Shown here piece after piece: positions 8,073-17,580 of a DNA stretch of 43,894 nt. The DNA comes from an uncultured Ignavibacteriota bacterium (GTDB lineage Bacteria > Bacteroidota > Ignavibacteria > Palsa-1295), in the NCBI GenBank assembly GCA_903900335.1, contig CAIUMP010000031.1, forward strand, positions 1-43,894, in the 5' to 3' direction. Made by a program: the position numbers and the translations under genes. The first letter of the stretch is position 1. The number at the start of each line of letters is the position of its first letter. The notes below the pieces were generated by a model. That model was not told where the DNA came from. It did not search any database and saw only the letters and a list, made by a program, of their open reading frames with translations.

Positions 8073-8092
8073 CTCGTAAGAACAAGTCACTA

Positions 8093-9874
8093 TTAGTGCG
8101 GTTGCGCGCTCTTTACTGGTCCCAAGCTCATAGGAACAGCATTCGGCATCAGCTTTGTGCCAGCTCCGCGAATGAGCCAATATTTTGGATCGAACGGTGG
8201 GCGCGAATGGAAAAGCTCGAAGTTATCGAAGCGGTCCTGCCAGCCAATTCGCATCGGGGAAGAGTACATGAAAGTCACGGGTTGATCGTCCACAATAATA
8301 TGCTGCAATTTGTGGCTCATGTCAAACCGCTTTTGCTTATCGGGCTCAACCTTGATCGCTTCCATGAGAGCATCCGCTTCCGGGCTCCGGTAGGAGTAGT
8401 GATTCGATCCCTTGTTATAGGATTGGCTCGACTGCCACAATTGGCTGATCTCGTCTTCGGTGGTATTCCCGATCCATGAGCCGAGCATCGCGTCGAATTT
8501 ATGAGACTTGGTCTGCTCAAGATAGACGGACCACTCGATCTGGCTGATCTCTGCCATGATACCGGCTTTCTTCAGCTGATTTGCGATGATCAAGCACACC
8601 TGCTTCGGTACTTCACTTCCGCTGGGGATAAGGAAAGTGAACTTGAATGGGGTTTTCTTCCCATCAATAACCTTGTCGATCGTGCCGTCACCATCAGAAT
8701 CTTTCCAGCCAGACTCTGCGAGCAACTTCTTCGCAGCATCCACATCGTAGGCGGGTTGCTTTACCGTTGGATCGAAGTTTGGCTGCGAAGGCGCAACGGG
8801 GCCTTCCACCTTCTTGGTCATGTCGTGCAAGAGCGTGTGGATGATCTCGTCGCGGTTGATGAGCATTGTCAGCGCCTTGCGAACATTCTTGTCCTTGAAG
8901 AGTGGATGAAGGTTATTCCAGCCGACGTAGGAATAGAGATTGAGATAGATCGTATCCTTCTTGAGGTACTTATTGGCATTCGTATCCAATTGTGTCAAAT
9001 ACTGCGGTGCGCTTAGACCATCGATGATATCAATGTCCTTCGCCTTGAGAGCAGTCAGCGCGGCGTTGAGATCCTTGATCGTCTTGAAGATAATGCGATC
9101 GGGGTAGGCGTCCTGCCATGCGACATTCTGTCCCCAATAGCTTGTGTCGCGTCGGAGGATCACGCGGTCATTCGTGATCCAGGTATCAAATTTATACGGG
9201 CCAGAGCCGATCATATAATTCGGGTCGCGTGCGATCTTGTCGGACTCGAACCATTTTGCAAACTCCTGAATGGCCTGATCGCTGGACGCTGAATTGTGTA
9301 ACTCAGCCCAGCTCATCTTGTCCGAAAGGTTCTTCGGATCGAAAATGTGCTTGGGAAGAATCTTGACGTAGCTGGTAATGTGCAGAATGTCATACCGGAA
9401 TTTCGACCAGTGGAAACAGACCTTGTTTGGCTCATTCGACGCCCAGACGCTGTCCAGTGTCACGAAATAGCCTCGTTGCGCCTGTGAGTTGATAAGCTTC
9501 GGATTAAGGACGGTCTTGTAGTTAAAGATAACATCTTCGACCGTAACAGGCTTGCCGTCGGACCAGTGGGCCTTCGGGTTGACGGTGTATGTGAACGTTA
9601 GGTGATCCGGGCTCTCCTCTGGAAGTGTGGCCAGCAACGGGATGTCCTCCATCGTCCTGGGGTTTGTGCCAGAGAGCGTTTCCCAGATCTCGCCTTGAAC
9701 ATAACTGGAGCTTTCGTCGCTCGAAAGGAGCGGATTTAAGCGCTCGATATCGGCTGAGATATACCATATCGCTTCGTTCTTGGTTGAAAGCCCATTCGCT
9801 GGGCCGCCCCCGCCGTTGCAGCCAAGGGTGGCCGATAGCGCTGACACACATAACAACAGTGCTAGTTTCTTCAT
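8093..9874 (-). CDS. Peptide/oligopeptide-type ABC transporter substrate-binding lipoprotein (SBP_bac_5), copy 1
   Basis: 593 residues from ATG 9874, giving the lipoprotein signal MKKLALLLCVSALSATLGC. The mature protein opens with a Gly-rich linker and has the family-5 binding-protein pattern: LNPLLSSDES, HWSDGKPVTVEDVIFNYK, DPNYMIGSGPYKFDTW, VRKALTMLINRDEII and DVDAAKKLLAESGWKDSDGDG. Such proteins capture peptides or similar solutes in the periplasm and deliver them to a Dpp/Opp-type permease. No permease or ATPase genes lie nearby, so it must share transporter parts encoded elsewhere. It is a tandem paralogue of the next gene and has its own hairpin terminator. Confidence 0.92.
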   Translation of the reverse strand: MKKLALLLCVSALSATLGCNGGGGPANGLSTKNEAIWYISADIERLNPLLSSDESSSYVQGEIWETLSGTNPRTMEDIPLLATLPEESPDHLTFTYTVNPKAHWSDGKPVTVEDVIFNYKTVLNPKLINSQAQRGYFVTLDSVWASNEPNKVCFHWSKFRYDILHITSYVKILPKHIFDPKNLSDKMSWAELHNSASSDQAIQEFAKWFESDKIARDPNYMIGSGPYKFDTWITNDRVILRRDTSYWGQNVAWQDAYPDRIIFKTIKDLNAALTALKAKDIDIIDGLSAPQYLTQLDTNANKYLKKDTIYLNLYSYVGWNNLHPLFKDKNVRKALTMLINRDEIIHTLLHDMTKKVEGPVAPSQPNFDPTVKQPAYDVDAAKKLLAESGWKDSDGDGTIDKVIDGKKTPFKFTFLIPSGSEVPKQVCLIIANQLKKAGIMAEISQIEWSVYLEQTKSHKFDAMLGSWIGNTTEDEISQLWQSSQSYNKGSNHYSYRSPEADALMEAIKVEPDKQKRFDMSHKLQHIIVDDQPVTFMYSSPMRIGWQDRFDNFELFHSRPPFDPKYWLIRGAGTKLMPNAVPMSLGPVKSAQPH

Positions 9875-10023
9875 AATCGATTTTGAGGTAATGGAAGGAT
9901 TGTGGCAACCGGAGTTGTCCGTTTGAGTCCGCAAAAGAGGACGGGAATGCAAAAAATAATTAGCGGATGGTGGAAAATGTGGCAGCCTCAGGCCGCCAAC
10001 AATCTTTCACCCCGCATAATAAC

Positions 10024-10052
10024 ACACATGGCGCGAAAACCGCGCCATGTGT
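10024..10052 (-). terminator. Hairpin after the second peptide-binding protein gene
   Basis: ACACATGGCGCG-AAAAC-CGCGCCATGTGT, a perfect 12-bp stem 40 bp past the stop at 10092. Its core resembles the hairpin at 8049-8072 after the paralogous gene, so it was probably duplicated with it. Confidence 0.65.
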
Positions 10053-10091
10053 CAGATTCAATTGATAGTGGTCGTCACCACCGAAAGGTGC

Positions 10092-11900
10092 TTACCGGGG
10101 ATCGGCAACATTTATCTTATGAGGAAGGCTCTGAGGCACGCCATTCGGTGTACGCTTTATTCCCGAGCCTCGGACGATCCAGTATTGCGGAGAGAACGGA
10201 GGACGCGCCGGGAAGAATTGGAAGTTGTCGAAGCGATCCAGCCATGCGATGCGCGCGGGAGACGACCACAGGAAGCTCACTGGCTGATCATCGGTTATGA
10301 TATGCTGCAAGCGATAGCTCATCTCCCAGCGCTTTGCGCGATCGGGCTCGATCTTGATCGCATCCATGAGCTTGTCGGCCTCAGGATTTGAAAACGCGTA
10401 GGCGTTCGATCCCTTGTGCTGAATCTGGGAGGAGTGCCAGAGCTGGCTGATCTCGTCTTCGATCCCCTGTGCTCCCGACATGTTGCCAACCCATCCACCG
10501 AGATAACAATCAAATTGACGATTTCGGATATTGTTCAAAAAGACGGAGCCTTCGAGCTGAGAGATCTCAGCATCAATGCCTGCCTTTTTCAGATCATTAA
10601 CGACGATCAGTAAGATCTGCTTAGCCACATCATTGCCACTAGCCAACTGGAATGTGAACTTGAAATCGGTCTTCTTGCCACCGATGACTTTGTCCAAAAT
10701 GCCATCGCCGTCGTGATCAGCCCAACCTGCGGCCGCAAGCATCTTCTTCGCTGCATCAGGGTCGTATGCTGGCTGCTTGACTGTCGGGTCACAATTCGGT
10801 TGCGACGGAGCAACTGCTCCCTCGATCTTTTTTGTCATGTCATGCAGGATCGAATGAATGATCTTGTCACGATCGACGAGCATAGTAAGCGCCTTGCGGA
10901 CGCTCTTATCGGAGAAGAGGGGTTTGGCGTTATTCCATGCGAGGAATTGGACGATGTTCTCATACACCGTGTCGCGTGCGATGAAACGTTGCTGCGCGGA
11001 GTCGAAGCCTGTTAGATATTGTGTCGCAGAGAGCGTGGGATCGATATCAATATCCTGGTGCTTCAGAGCGATGAGCGCTGCATTCTGATCCTTAATAGTC
11101 TTGAAGATGATCTGATCCGGATAGGCATCTCCCCATGGGCGATCCTTCATCCAATAGTTCGTATCTTTACGGCAGACCACGCGGTCATTCGTAGTCCATG
11201 AATCGAACTTATAAGCACCAGTTCCGATCATGTGACCGGGGTCGCGCTGGACGGATGGGTCCTGGAATTTGTCCGCCATTTGCTTGACGGCCGGGTTACT
11301 CGGGTTCTCCTGGCGAAGATCTGCCCAGCTAAACTTGCTGGTGATATCCTGCGGATCCCAAATATGCTTCGGAAGGATCTTCACGTAGTTCATGATCTTG
11401 AGAAGATCGTACCTGTACTTGTTCCAATGGATGACAACCTGATTGGGCTGACCAGCCGGGATCCAGCAGCTATCCATCGTGCCGAAGTAGCTGCGCAGTG
11501 GTGCTACGTTGACAATGAAGGGATTATTGACGATCTTGTAGGTGAAAATTACGTCTTCTGCTGTGACCGGCTTACCGTCCGACCAATGAGCAGCAGGGTC
11601 CATTGTAAAAGTCCAGTTGAGGTGATCGGCACTCTCCTCCGGAACCTTCGCAAGCCCACCGATCCATGCCTGCGTGTTCGCATCCTGGCCTGTGAGCGTC
11701 TCGTACATTAAGCCCTGGACGTAGTTGGCACCCTCGTCGCTGGAGAGCATGGGATTCAGGTTCTCAATATCCCCTGCAATGTACCAAACCACGGCATTCT
11801 TTGTGGAGAGTCCATTCCCGGGACCACCGCCGGAGCCTTTACAGCCGGCGATACCAAGAGACAGCAAGGCGGCCAGGGAGAACAATGCAAATTTCTTCAT
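10092..11900 (-). CDS. Peptide/oligopeptide-type ABC transporter substrate-binding lipoprotein (SBP_bac_5), copy 2
   Basis: 602 residues from ATG 11900 (MKKFALFSLAALLSLGIAGC lipoprotein signal); an ATG at 11918 adds only six residues. It is colinear with copy 1 over its whole length: GNGLSTKN after the lipid anchor, LNPMLSSDEGANYVQGLMYE, HWSDGKPVTAEDVIFTYK, HMIGTGAYKFDSWTTNDRV, VRKALTMLVDRDKIIHSILH. The two differ throughout by substitutions, so the duplication is old and they may bind different ligands. As with copy 1, no Dpp/Opp permease is adjacent. About 215 bp separate the two genes, and each has its own terminator-like hairpin, so each may be its own transcription unit. Confidence 0.92.
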   Translation of the reverse strand: MKKFALFSLAALLSLGIAGCKGSGGGPGNGLSTKNAVVWYIAGDIENLNPMLSSDEGANYVQGLMYETLTGQDANTQAWIGGLAKVPEESADHLNWTFTMDPAAHWSDGKPVTAEDVIFTYKIVNNPFIVNVAPLRSYFGTMDSCWIPAGQPNQVVIHWNKYRYDLLKIMNYVKILPKHIWDPQDITSKFSWADLRQENPSNPAVKQMADKFQDPSVQRDPGHMIGTGAYKFDSWTTNDRVVCRKDTNYWMKDRPWGDAYPDQIIFKTIKDQNAALIALKHQDIDIDPTLSATQYLTGFDSAQQRFIARDTVYENIVQFLAWNNAKPLFSDKSVRKALTMLVDRDKIIHSILHDMTKKIEGAVAPSQPNCDPTVKQPAYDPDAAKKMLAAAGWADHDGDGILDKVIGGKKTDFKFTFQLASGNDVAKQILLIVVNDLKKAGIDAEISQLEGSVFLNNIRNRQFDCYLGGWVGNMSGAQGIEDEISQLWHSSQIQHKGSNAYAFSNPEADKLMDAIKIEPDRAKRWEMSYRLQHIITDDQPVSFLWSSPARIAWLDRFDNFQFFPARPPFSPQYWIVRGSGIKRTPNGVPQSLPHKINVADPR

Positions 11901-12080
11901 ATTCGCTAATTTCAACATAGATGGAGTCTAAAGCAGCTACAGCTGTATGATTTGGGTCAGTGCAAAGTTACGGGTTTTTCACGCCGGGAATCTGAAAGCG
12001 GATTCACTGCTATCCTGGCAATGTGCCCTTGCAACGTCGCGTGCACGCGCTTGTGCCAACTTCTCGGCATGCTGTCTTAA

Positions 12081-13466
12081 CTACCCTTCGCTCGGGAGCG
12101 TGTCGCTAATTCGACGAGATGTGTCTTTGAGTTCTACCCACTTCTCCGAGAGGTGCGGTATGTATTCAGTTGCTGTGACAAAACTCCACACATATGCCAC
12201 GATGGAGTAGAGCGCACCGATCGTGAAGCGGTCAAGATCGATCGAGATGTAAAGCGTCGTGAGGAACATGAAAAGCAACGAGACGCGAATGACGCTATAA
12301 CTGAAGGTGGAGCGAACGGAATACTTTATCTCAAGTTCGGATATGTCCGAGTAGTATTGCTTGATCTTCCCCGGTTCGCGAGTCGCGAAGATGTTATATT
12401 CCTGTTCATACCAATCGTGTAGTTTCGACTGGATGGATTGAAGCGCGCGCATGTAGTATTTGCTTCCGACAAGTACGAAGAGCAATAGGATCGTCCCCGT
12501 CACGGTTAGCCGCCAGTCAAACAGCCCGAGCGCCATGATGGCACCGGTAACGGCGATCAACTGCTCCAAGAACTCCGGTACATTGTACTGGAAGAACTCG
12601 ATGTTGTGCCACGCCATCGAGCTTCTCGCAGCAACCTTTGAAAGCTCCTCCCCTTGCGCAAGCTGCCGTGAAACGACATCGCTTGATAGCTTCGCGAACA
12701 TGCGCGTGTAGATCCGCGTATCGTAGATTCTACGGAATGCACCGATGCTCGAATTTACAAGAAAGAGTAATACCCACGGAATCAGAGGGGGCAAGAAGGG
12801 GCCGACCTCGCGGGTGACGTAAAAGGATAGTGGGCGGTCTGACTTCGGCGGAGATGTGCTCGCCGGTTTGCCAGGGCCCGGAGGGCGCGCCTGAATGGAT
12901 TTTCGAATGGAATCTCGCGCAGCCTCGCGAGGCATCTTGAGAATGGACTTGCGATGCCTGCTTCGAATCGAATCGTGTTTAGCAAGTGCTTTCTTCAGAC
13001 TATCAAGGGCGGCGCGCTCCGGCGTACCTTGAGCTGGAAGCGTCACGGTGTCTTCCTCCCGTGCCGCCGCCTTCTTGTGACTGACGAACGAAGCAAGAAC
13101 GATATAGGAAGTGGGCCTCGGAGGCGTCGGAACAGAGGCTTGCCAGACTTTGTCCGACGGCGGAGGACTGCTCAAGTTGGATGAATTGAGATCCTCTAAT
13201 GATAACGAATCGGCACGGTGGCGAAGGGAATCGTCAATTCTGAGCGAATCCAAAACGTGGGCACGGACAGAATCGGCGACTTGACGCAGAGTCAGGGTCG
13301 AAATACTCGAATCCACCTCTTCTTCGACCCGATGGGCCTCACGAAGACCATCGATGGCTTTCCCAAAGACGTACGGCTCCGCTATGTAAGCGAAATTCTC
13401 GAAAACAACGAGAAGAAACGCAAACGCGATCTGGAGGCGATATTCCTTGTAAAGTCGGCGGATCAT
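12081..13466 (-). CDS. ABC transporter six-transmembrane-domain protein without ATPase domain, with a long periplasmic insertion
   Basis: 461 residues. TM1 is near the N-terminus (LQIAFAFLLVVFENFAYIAE), and further spans appear at about 225-245, 300-345 and 385-440. The part from IPWVLLFLVNSSIGAFRRIYDT onward matches the ABC exporter membrane domain, including the intracellular-loop-like stretch FQYNVPEFLEQLIAV. No Walker A, signature or Walker B motif is present, and the protein ends after the last membrane helix (SEKWVELKDTSRRISDTLPS). Between TM1 and TM2 lies a ~165-residue polar insert rich in Ser, Asp, Arg and Pro. Stand-alone six-TM ABC proteins of this kind are known in Pfam as an ABC transmembrane family; their function is unclear. 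Confidence 0.75.
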   Translation of the reverse strand: MIRRLYKEYRLQIAFAFLLVVFENFAYIAEPYVFGKAIDGLREAHRVEEEVDSSISTLTLRQVADSVRAHVLDSLRIDDSLRHRADSLSLEDLNSSNLSSPPPSDKVWQASVPTPPRPTSYIVLASFVSHKKAAAREEDTVTLPAQGTPERAALDSLKKALAKHDSIRSRHRKSILKMPREAARDSIRKSIQARPPGPGKPASTSPPKSDRPLSFYVTREVGPFLPPLIPWVLLFLVNSSIGAFRRIYDTRIYTRMFAKLSSDVVSRQLAQGEELSKVAARSSMAWHNIEFFQYNVPEFLEQLIAVTGAIMALGLFDWRLTVTGTILLLFVLVGSKYYMRALQSIQSKLHDWYEQEYNIFATREPGKIKQYYSDISELEIKYSVRSTFSYSVIRVSLLFMFLTTLYISIDLDRFTIGALYSIVAYVWSFVTATEYIPHLSEKWVELKDTSRRISDTLPSEG

Positions 13467-13567
13467 TGGTTTGTAGTTTTGTACAAACGGCGGGGGGGCG
13501 GTAGCCGTGCCCCGCTTAAAAGTCCGGGGCTGTTATCGTTTGGCTCTGCAATTGCAGGAGGTTCGAT

Positions 13568-14254
13568 ATGCACTTCCTTGCACGGACCCTGGCTTTTCTA
13601 TTCGCGGCACTCCTGATGATCATCATCGGCACCTTGCTGTGGCTACAATTCTCGCAGACGGAACCGCAAGTTACGCAGACGACAACGAGATCATTTCACA
13701 CAGACTCCGCCAAGAGCACGAACCCTGCCCCCGAAAGCCGATCTTCACAGCGCGACTCACCGATATCCACAAGTGTGCAATCTCCGTTGCCGCTCGGTCC
13801 AAATCCGCCATTGCGCACAACAACGGGCTTAGTTATACCGGTAATTGGTGTGACTCCCGATGAACTCGTCGATACATACACACAATCACGGTGGGGTGGT
13901 CGTAGCCATGATGCGATCGACATCGTGGCTCCACATAATTGTCCGGTCGTTGCGGCGCAGGCGGGGCGGGTCGTTCGGCTCTTTCAAAGCATACGCGGCG
14001 GCACGACCATCTATGAATTGGGTCCCCACGAAGATACTGTGTATTACTACGCGCATCTCGACCATTACGTAGCGGGTCTCGCGGAAGGGATGAACGTCGA
14101 GCGGGGCCAATTACTCGGTTATGTCGGCGATACCGGCGACGCGGGCGCAGGTAATTATCATCTTCATTTCGCCATCTGGCTTATCCAGGACCCGAAGCAC
14201 TATTGGGATGGCACGAATATCAATCCTTATCCGATGTTACGACTCGTCAAATAA
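13568..14254 (+). CDS. M23 family (LytM-like) metallopeptidase
   Basis: 228 residues from ATG 13568, with AGGAGG six bases upstream. An N-terminal membrane anchor (about 8-30) is followed by a Ser/Pro/Thr-rich linker and the peptidase domain. Zinc ligands fit the family: H and D in SHDAIDIVAP, and H-x-H in NYHLHFAIW; an intermediate conserved His is in YYYAHLDHY. M23 enzymes cleave peptide cross-links in peptidoglycan. The protein should be anchored in the inner membrane facing the periplasm. The L,D-transpeptidase gene begins 19 bp downstream, so the pair probably forms a cell-wall remodelling operon. Confidence 0.9.
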   Translation: MHFLARTLAFLFAALLMIIIGTLLWLQFSQTEPQVTQTTTRSFHTDSAKSTNPAPESRSSQRDSPISTSVQSPLPLGPNPPLRTTTGLVIPVIGVTPDELVDTYTQSRWGGRSHDAIDIVAPHNCPVVAAQAGRVVRLFQSIRGGTTIYELGPHEDTVYYYAHLDHYVAGLAEGMNVERGQLLGYVGDTGDAGAGNYHLHFAIWLIQDPKHYWDGTNINPYPMLRLVK

Positions 14255-14272
14255 CCTACGAATTCACAATAC

Positions 14273-15715
14273 ATGTTAGTAATCAGACCTACTTCACTAC
14301 GCTTCTCTCTACTGTTCATCTCCATTATCTTTTGGCTCTCAAGTTGCACGAAAACGCATACCGAGAGTGCGATTGATAGCAGCACATCCCGTACCGCGCA
14401 AGCACCCACGCCATCCGCCGCGGTCGCTGCCATTAATTATCCGGTTACCTTGCCAGTTCTTGATGCCTTCCTGGCCGATTCGTCGTTCGACTCGCTGGTG
14501 AAATTCAAAGCTGGATTGACCGATGCCGAACTCCAACAGGTGCGAACTGCCGCGAATGATGAAGCCAAGCAATTAGAGCTGGAACAGACGGCGAGCACCG
14601 GGGAATATGCGGGATCGACCGCCGACGCACGTCAGCTCGCTGCCCGGATGCTCGACTCAATGATCGGCAACGAAAAGCGAATGAAGCTATTCGCTCTGGT
14701 GCAGGAACGCTGGATCGATCATGCCGACTCCAACGGCAGCGCTGCCGTTGCCGACACGAACTCCATCGAAGGCACGAGAAACGCTGTGCCGAAGGATAGC
14801 CGCGTGGTGGTGAATATCCCAGCCTTTCGGATGGATGTCTTCGATAGTGGCAGAATTGCCAAAAGCTACAGGGTGACCATCGGTTACCCAGAGTTTCCAC
14901 TGCCGACAGGGATGCGCAAGGCGCGTCAGATCATCTTCAATCCAACCTGGACCCCCCCGAACGAGGCATGGGTGGAGAGTCCGAAGGGTAAAGTGAAGGT
15001 CGGTCAGAAGATCCCCGCGGGCGACAAGCTGAATCCGCTCGGAGTGTTGAAGATTCCCATCGGAGAGCCATCGCTCATTCATGGTGGCAAATCGCCCTCC
15101 AAACTTGGGACGTTCGGCTCGCACGGTTGCGTCGGACTGGTCGATCAGGATGTGACCGATTTTGCAGAGCGGCTCGCGGGCCTTTCAGGAAAGCCTTTGT
15201 CCGACTCCGCAGTCAGGAGCTATCAGTTGGATAAGAAATCCACGCACGGCGTCACGCTGCCGAAGTCCGTTGCGGTTGAACTACGATATGAGACGATCGT
15301 GGCCGATAGCGGAAAGCTGCACATCTACCGCGACGTGTACGACCACAACACCAACACGCTGGAGAATCTGGAATCGACACTACGGACGTATGGTCTCACG
15401 ATGAAGGATCTCACTGGTGACGAGCAAGTTCAAGTTCTAGTGGCACTGCACGATATGTCCAAAGATATCACGACAAATACCGATACGACCATCGTCAGAA
15501 ATATCGCGCTCAAGGATACTGTTCTGGGCCTATCGACTAAGACACAAACGGCGAGCGACAAGAAGCTCGATCATCGGCCCGCAATGACGCGCCGCATCAA
15601 AGGCCAGAAGGAGATCGTCATCCCAATTGCGGCACTTCGGGGACGCGGCTATCCGGCACCAGTCGGGATGGCGCCGCCTATGAAGGTCAAATCAAATAGG
15701 CCCAAGAGTAAATGA
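14273..15715 (+). CDS. L,D-transpeptidase (YkuD domain) lipoprotein
   Basis: 480 residues. The N-terminus is a lipoprotein signal ending in WLSSC. A linker and a helical region (about 60-140) precede the YkuD domain: VVVNIPAFRMDVFDSG, IGYPEFPLPTGMRKARQIIF and the active-site motif IHGGKSPSKLGTFGSHGCVG, whose SHGC Cys is the nucleophile. Such enzymes make 3-3 cross-links or attach lipoproteins to peptidoglycan. The length beyond YkuD (about 150 residues) is typical of the larger YcbB-like or Chlorobiota forms, but no PG-binding motif is evident. It shares an operon with the M23 peptidase. Confidence 0.9.
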   Translation: MLVIRPTSLRFSLLFISIIFWLSSCTKTHTESAIDSSTSRTAQAPTPSAAVAAINYPVTLPVLDAFLADSSFDSLVKFKAGLTDAELQQVRTAANDEAKQLELEQTASTGEYAGSTADARQLAARMLDSMIGNEKRMKLFALVQERWIDHADSNGSAAVADTNSIEGTRNAVPKDSRVVVNIPAFRMDVFDSGRIAKSYRVTIGYPEFPLPTGMRKARQIIFNPTWTPPNEAWVESPKGKVKVGQKIPAGDKLNPLGVLKIPIGEPSLIHGGKSPSKLGTFGSHGCVGLVDQDVTDFAERLAGLSGKPLSDSAVRSYQLDKKSTHGVTLPKSVAVELRYETIVADSGKLHIYRDVYDHNTNTLENLESTLRTYGLTMKDLTGDEQVQVLVALHDMSKDITTNTDTTIVRNIALKDTVLGLSTKTQTASDKKLDHRPAMTRRIKGQKEIVIPIAALRGRGYPAPVGMAPPMKVKSNRPKSK

Positions 15716-15773
15716 CAATTGGCAACAACGGTAGTGTGGTGTCCCCGTAATTACCTGGTATTACCCTGAGTTT

Positions 15774-15851
15774 GTCATTCCCGCGAACGCGGGAATCCAG
15801 TCTTCTCGTTAACGACCAGCGGGCCTGGATTCCAGCTTTCGCGGGAATGAC
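15774..15851. repeat. Dispersed inverted repeat (ATTCCCGCG type)
   Basis: GTCATTCCCGCG at the left end (15774-15785) is the exact reverse complement of CGCGGGAATGAC at the right end (15840-15851), and inner arms AATCCAG/CTGGATT extend the pairing. It contains ATTCCCGCG-AA-CGCGGGAAT. This type of element is common between genes in many bacteria (compare dRS3-like repeats of Neisseria). Confidence 0.75.
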
Positions 15852-15921
15852 AGTTAGGAACCGTATCTAACGGTTAAGAACATTCCGCTCGGAGTATGAA
15901 AACACCGTTGATACAAACTAC

Positions 15922-16617
15922 ATGATGAATGAAGTAGTCATAATCACCGGCGGCACGAAGGGCCTCGGCTGCGCGTCCGTCAAGAAGTGGCTCGCCGAAG
16001 GTTGGAACGTTGCGACGTGCGCGCGCGACGAAGCAGACCTCGCCCTGCTCGAATCCGAAATGAACAGCGCCTATCTGATGACGCAGGCGCTCGATGCTTC
16101 GGATGCCAACGCCGTTCACGGATTTGTCGAGCGCGTGATGAGCCGGTGGTCGCGGGTGGATGTGCTCATCAACAACGCGAGCGTCCTCGGTCCGCGAACA
16201 ATGATCGAGGAGTATCCCGAGGATGGATGGCGTGAAGTGATGGAGATCAATGTGAATGGCGCGTTCTATTTTGCGAAGGCGGTGCTACCGCATATGCTCG
16301 AAGCGAGGAGCGGGGTGATTATCAATCTGTCGAGCGGCGCGGCGGTCGCGGGCAAGCCGCGATGGGGCGCGTATGCCGCGAGCAAATTTGCTCTCGAAGG
16401 ATTTACTCAAGTGCTACGCTCGGAAGTTCTGGACAGAGGCATTCGCGTTCATGCCTTCGATCCCGGCGCAATGCAAACCCACATGCGCGCCGCCGCTTAT
16501 CCCGATGAAGATCCGAAGCAGCACCCAACACCCGAGATGATCGCGCGTGTGTTGTTCGATATTGCGGCTATCTATGAACCGACGATGGGAAGGCTGGTGG
16601 CTGGGGAGTATTTGTGA
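15922..16617 (+). CDS. Short-chain dehydrogenase/reductase (SDR)
   Basis: 231 residues, classical SDR. The cofactor motif TGGTKGLG is at residues 9-16; DVLINNAS is the NNAG-type motif; the catalytic triad is Ser in INLSSGAA, with YAASK giving Tyr and Lys. It reduces or oxidises a carbonyl/hydroxyl group using NAD(P)H; substrate not predictable. No signal peptide, so cytosolic. It stands alone, ending 12 bp before a convergent gene and starting after the dispersed repeat. Confidence 0.88.
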   Translation: MMNEVVIITGGTKGLGCASVKKWLAEGWNVATCARDEADLALLESEMNSAYLMTQALDASDANAVHGFVERVMSRWSRVDVLINNASVLGPRTMIEEYPEDGWREVMEINVNGAFYFAKAVLPHMLEARSGVIINLSSGAAVAGKPRWGAYAASKFALEGFTQVLRSEVLDRGIRVHAFDPGAMQTHMRAAAYPDEDPKQHPTPEMIARVLFDIAAIYEPTMGRLVAGEYL

Positions 16618-16629
16618 ACGGGCGATCTC

Positions 16630-17580
16630 TCATTTTGAGAACCGAATGGTTATCCGCCGATAAACCGAAGCATCCGACCAATCGATGTGCGTGTTGGTAT
16701 TCGTGGTGCCGCGAACGTGCGAGGTCACCTGTTCGTCGGTATTGTATACCGGATCATGTAAGAATGCCCCTCTTGCTTCAAACACGATTTGAGAATCTGA
16801 TTGGCTCCTGCAAGGTACATTAGAAACCCCAATGTTTTCTGACCATGCAGAGACAGAACTCTCACCATAATCCGTAGGATATTCCGTGCTGGAGTGACCA
16901 GCGGACCGCATAAAGAAATTCGCTAGGGAGAATAACGCTGTGTCAATTGTGCCGCCTGCCGATTCAGTTCGATCCGACTTCCGGACTTCCAAACCGTACG
17001 TGCTATGGAGGTTCGAATCTGTCTGGCTTCCGCTTGTGTCCTCGGTGAAATTAGAGCCGCTCCAAGTCAGCAACGCTTGGGTACTAAGTATCTGAGGACC
17101 GGAAGACGGCCACGGGGCGATCAACTTACCTTGACACTCAACGGTAACATGGTTCATCGTGGCAAGCTTCAACAAATCAAAGCGGAGTGGAATCACCTGG
17201 ATGGTCCCTGTTCGACTCGCAACAAGGCCCACAGTGGAGCTGTTTACTATAGATACGACCACTGTGAAGCTTCCAGCTTTTAAATATGCGTGAATGAGGG
17301 TGCTGTCTTTCGTCATCACCTTCTGACTATCGCCAAAAGACCACAGGAAGATCCACGAACTATCCAGCGGTGAGGAACAGTGTACGCTCAGGACAGTGCT
17401 ATCTCCCCACCGACAGGAATGGGGGCCGTCCACTTCCAATGAAGGGACTTTGGATCTTGTCGGCGGAGTGATCGGAGGCGTAGTCGTTGTCGGCTCCGTC
17501 GGCGTCTTGCTACACGCCGCAAACCCGACCGCGATAACCGCGATCGAGAGTGCGAGGAGAATTCGGTTTAAGCGCCTCAT
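16630..17580 (-). CDS. Lipoprotein with PKD-like domain, hypothetical
   Basis: 316 residues from ATG 17580, which gives a clean lipoprotein signal (MRRLNRILLALSIAVIAVGF then AACS); the longer frame starts with 28 implausible residues. A Thr/Pro-rich spacer is followed by a PKD-like fold (about 50-130: GPHSCRWGDSTVLSVHCSS, then WSFGDSQKVMTKDS and HAYLKAGSFTVVVSI). The remaining ~185 residues are beta-rich and unassigned. Probably anchored on the periplasmic or outer-membrane surface. Function unknown. Confidence 0.72.
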   Translation of the reverse strand: MRRLNRILLALSIAVIAVGFAACSKTPTEPTTTTPPITPPTRSKVPSLEVDGPHSCRWGDSTVLSVHCSSPLDSSWIFLWSFGDSQKVMTKDSTLIHAYLKAGSFTVVVSIVNSSTVGLVASRTGTIQVIPLRFDLLKLATMNHVTVECQGKLIAPWPSSGPQILSTQALLTWSGSNFTEDTSGSQTDSNLHSTYGLEVRKSDRTESAGGTIDTALFSLANFFMRSAGHSSTEYPTDYGESSVSAWSENIGVSNVPCRSQSDSQIVFEARGAFLHDPVYNTDEQVTSHVRGTTNTNTHIDWSDASVYRRITIRFSK

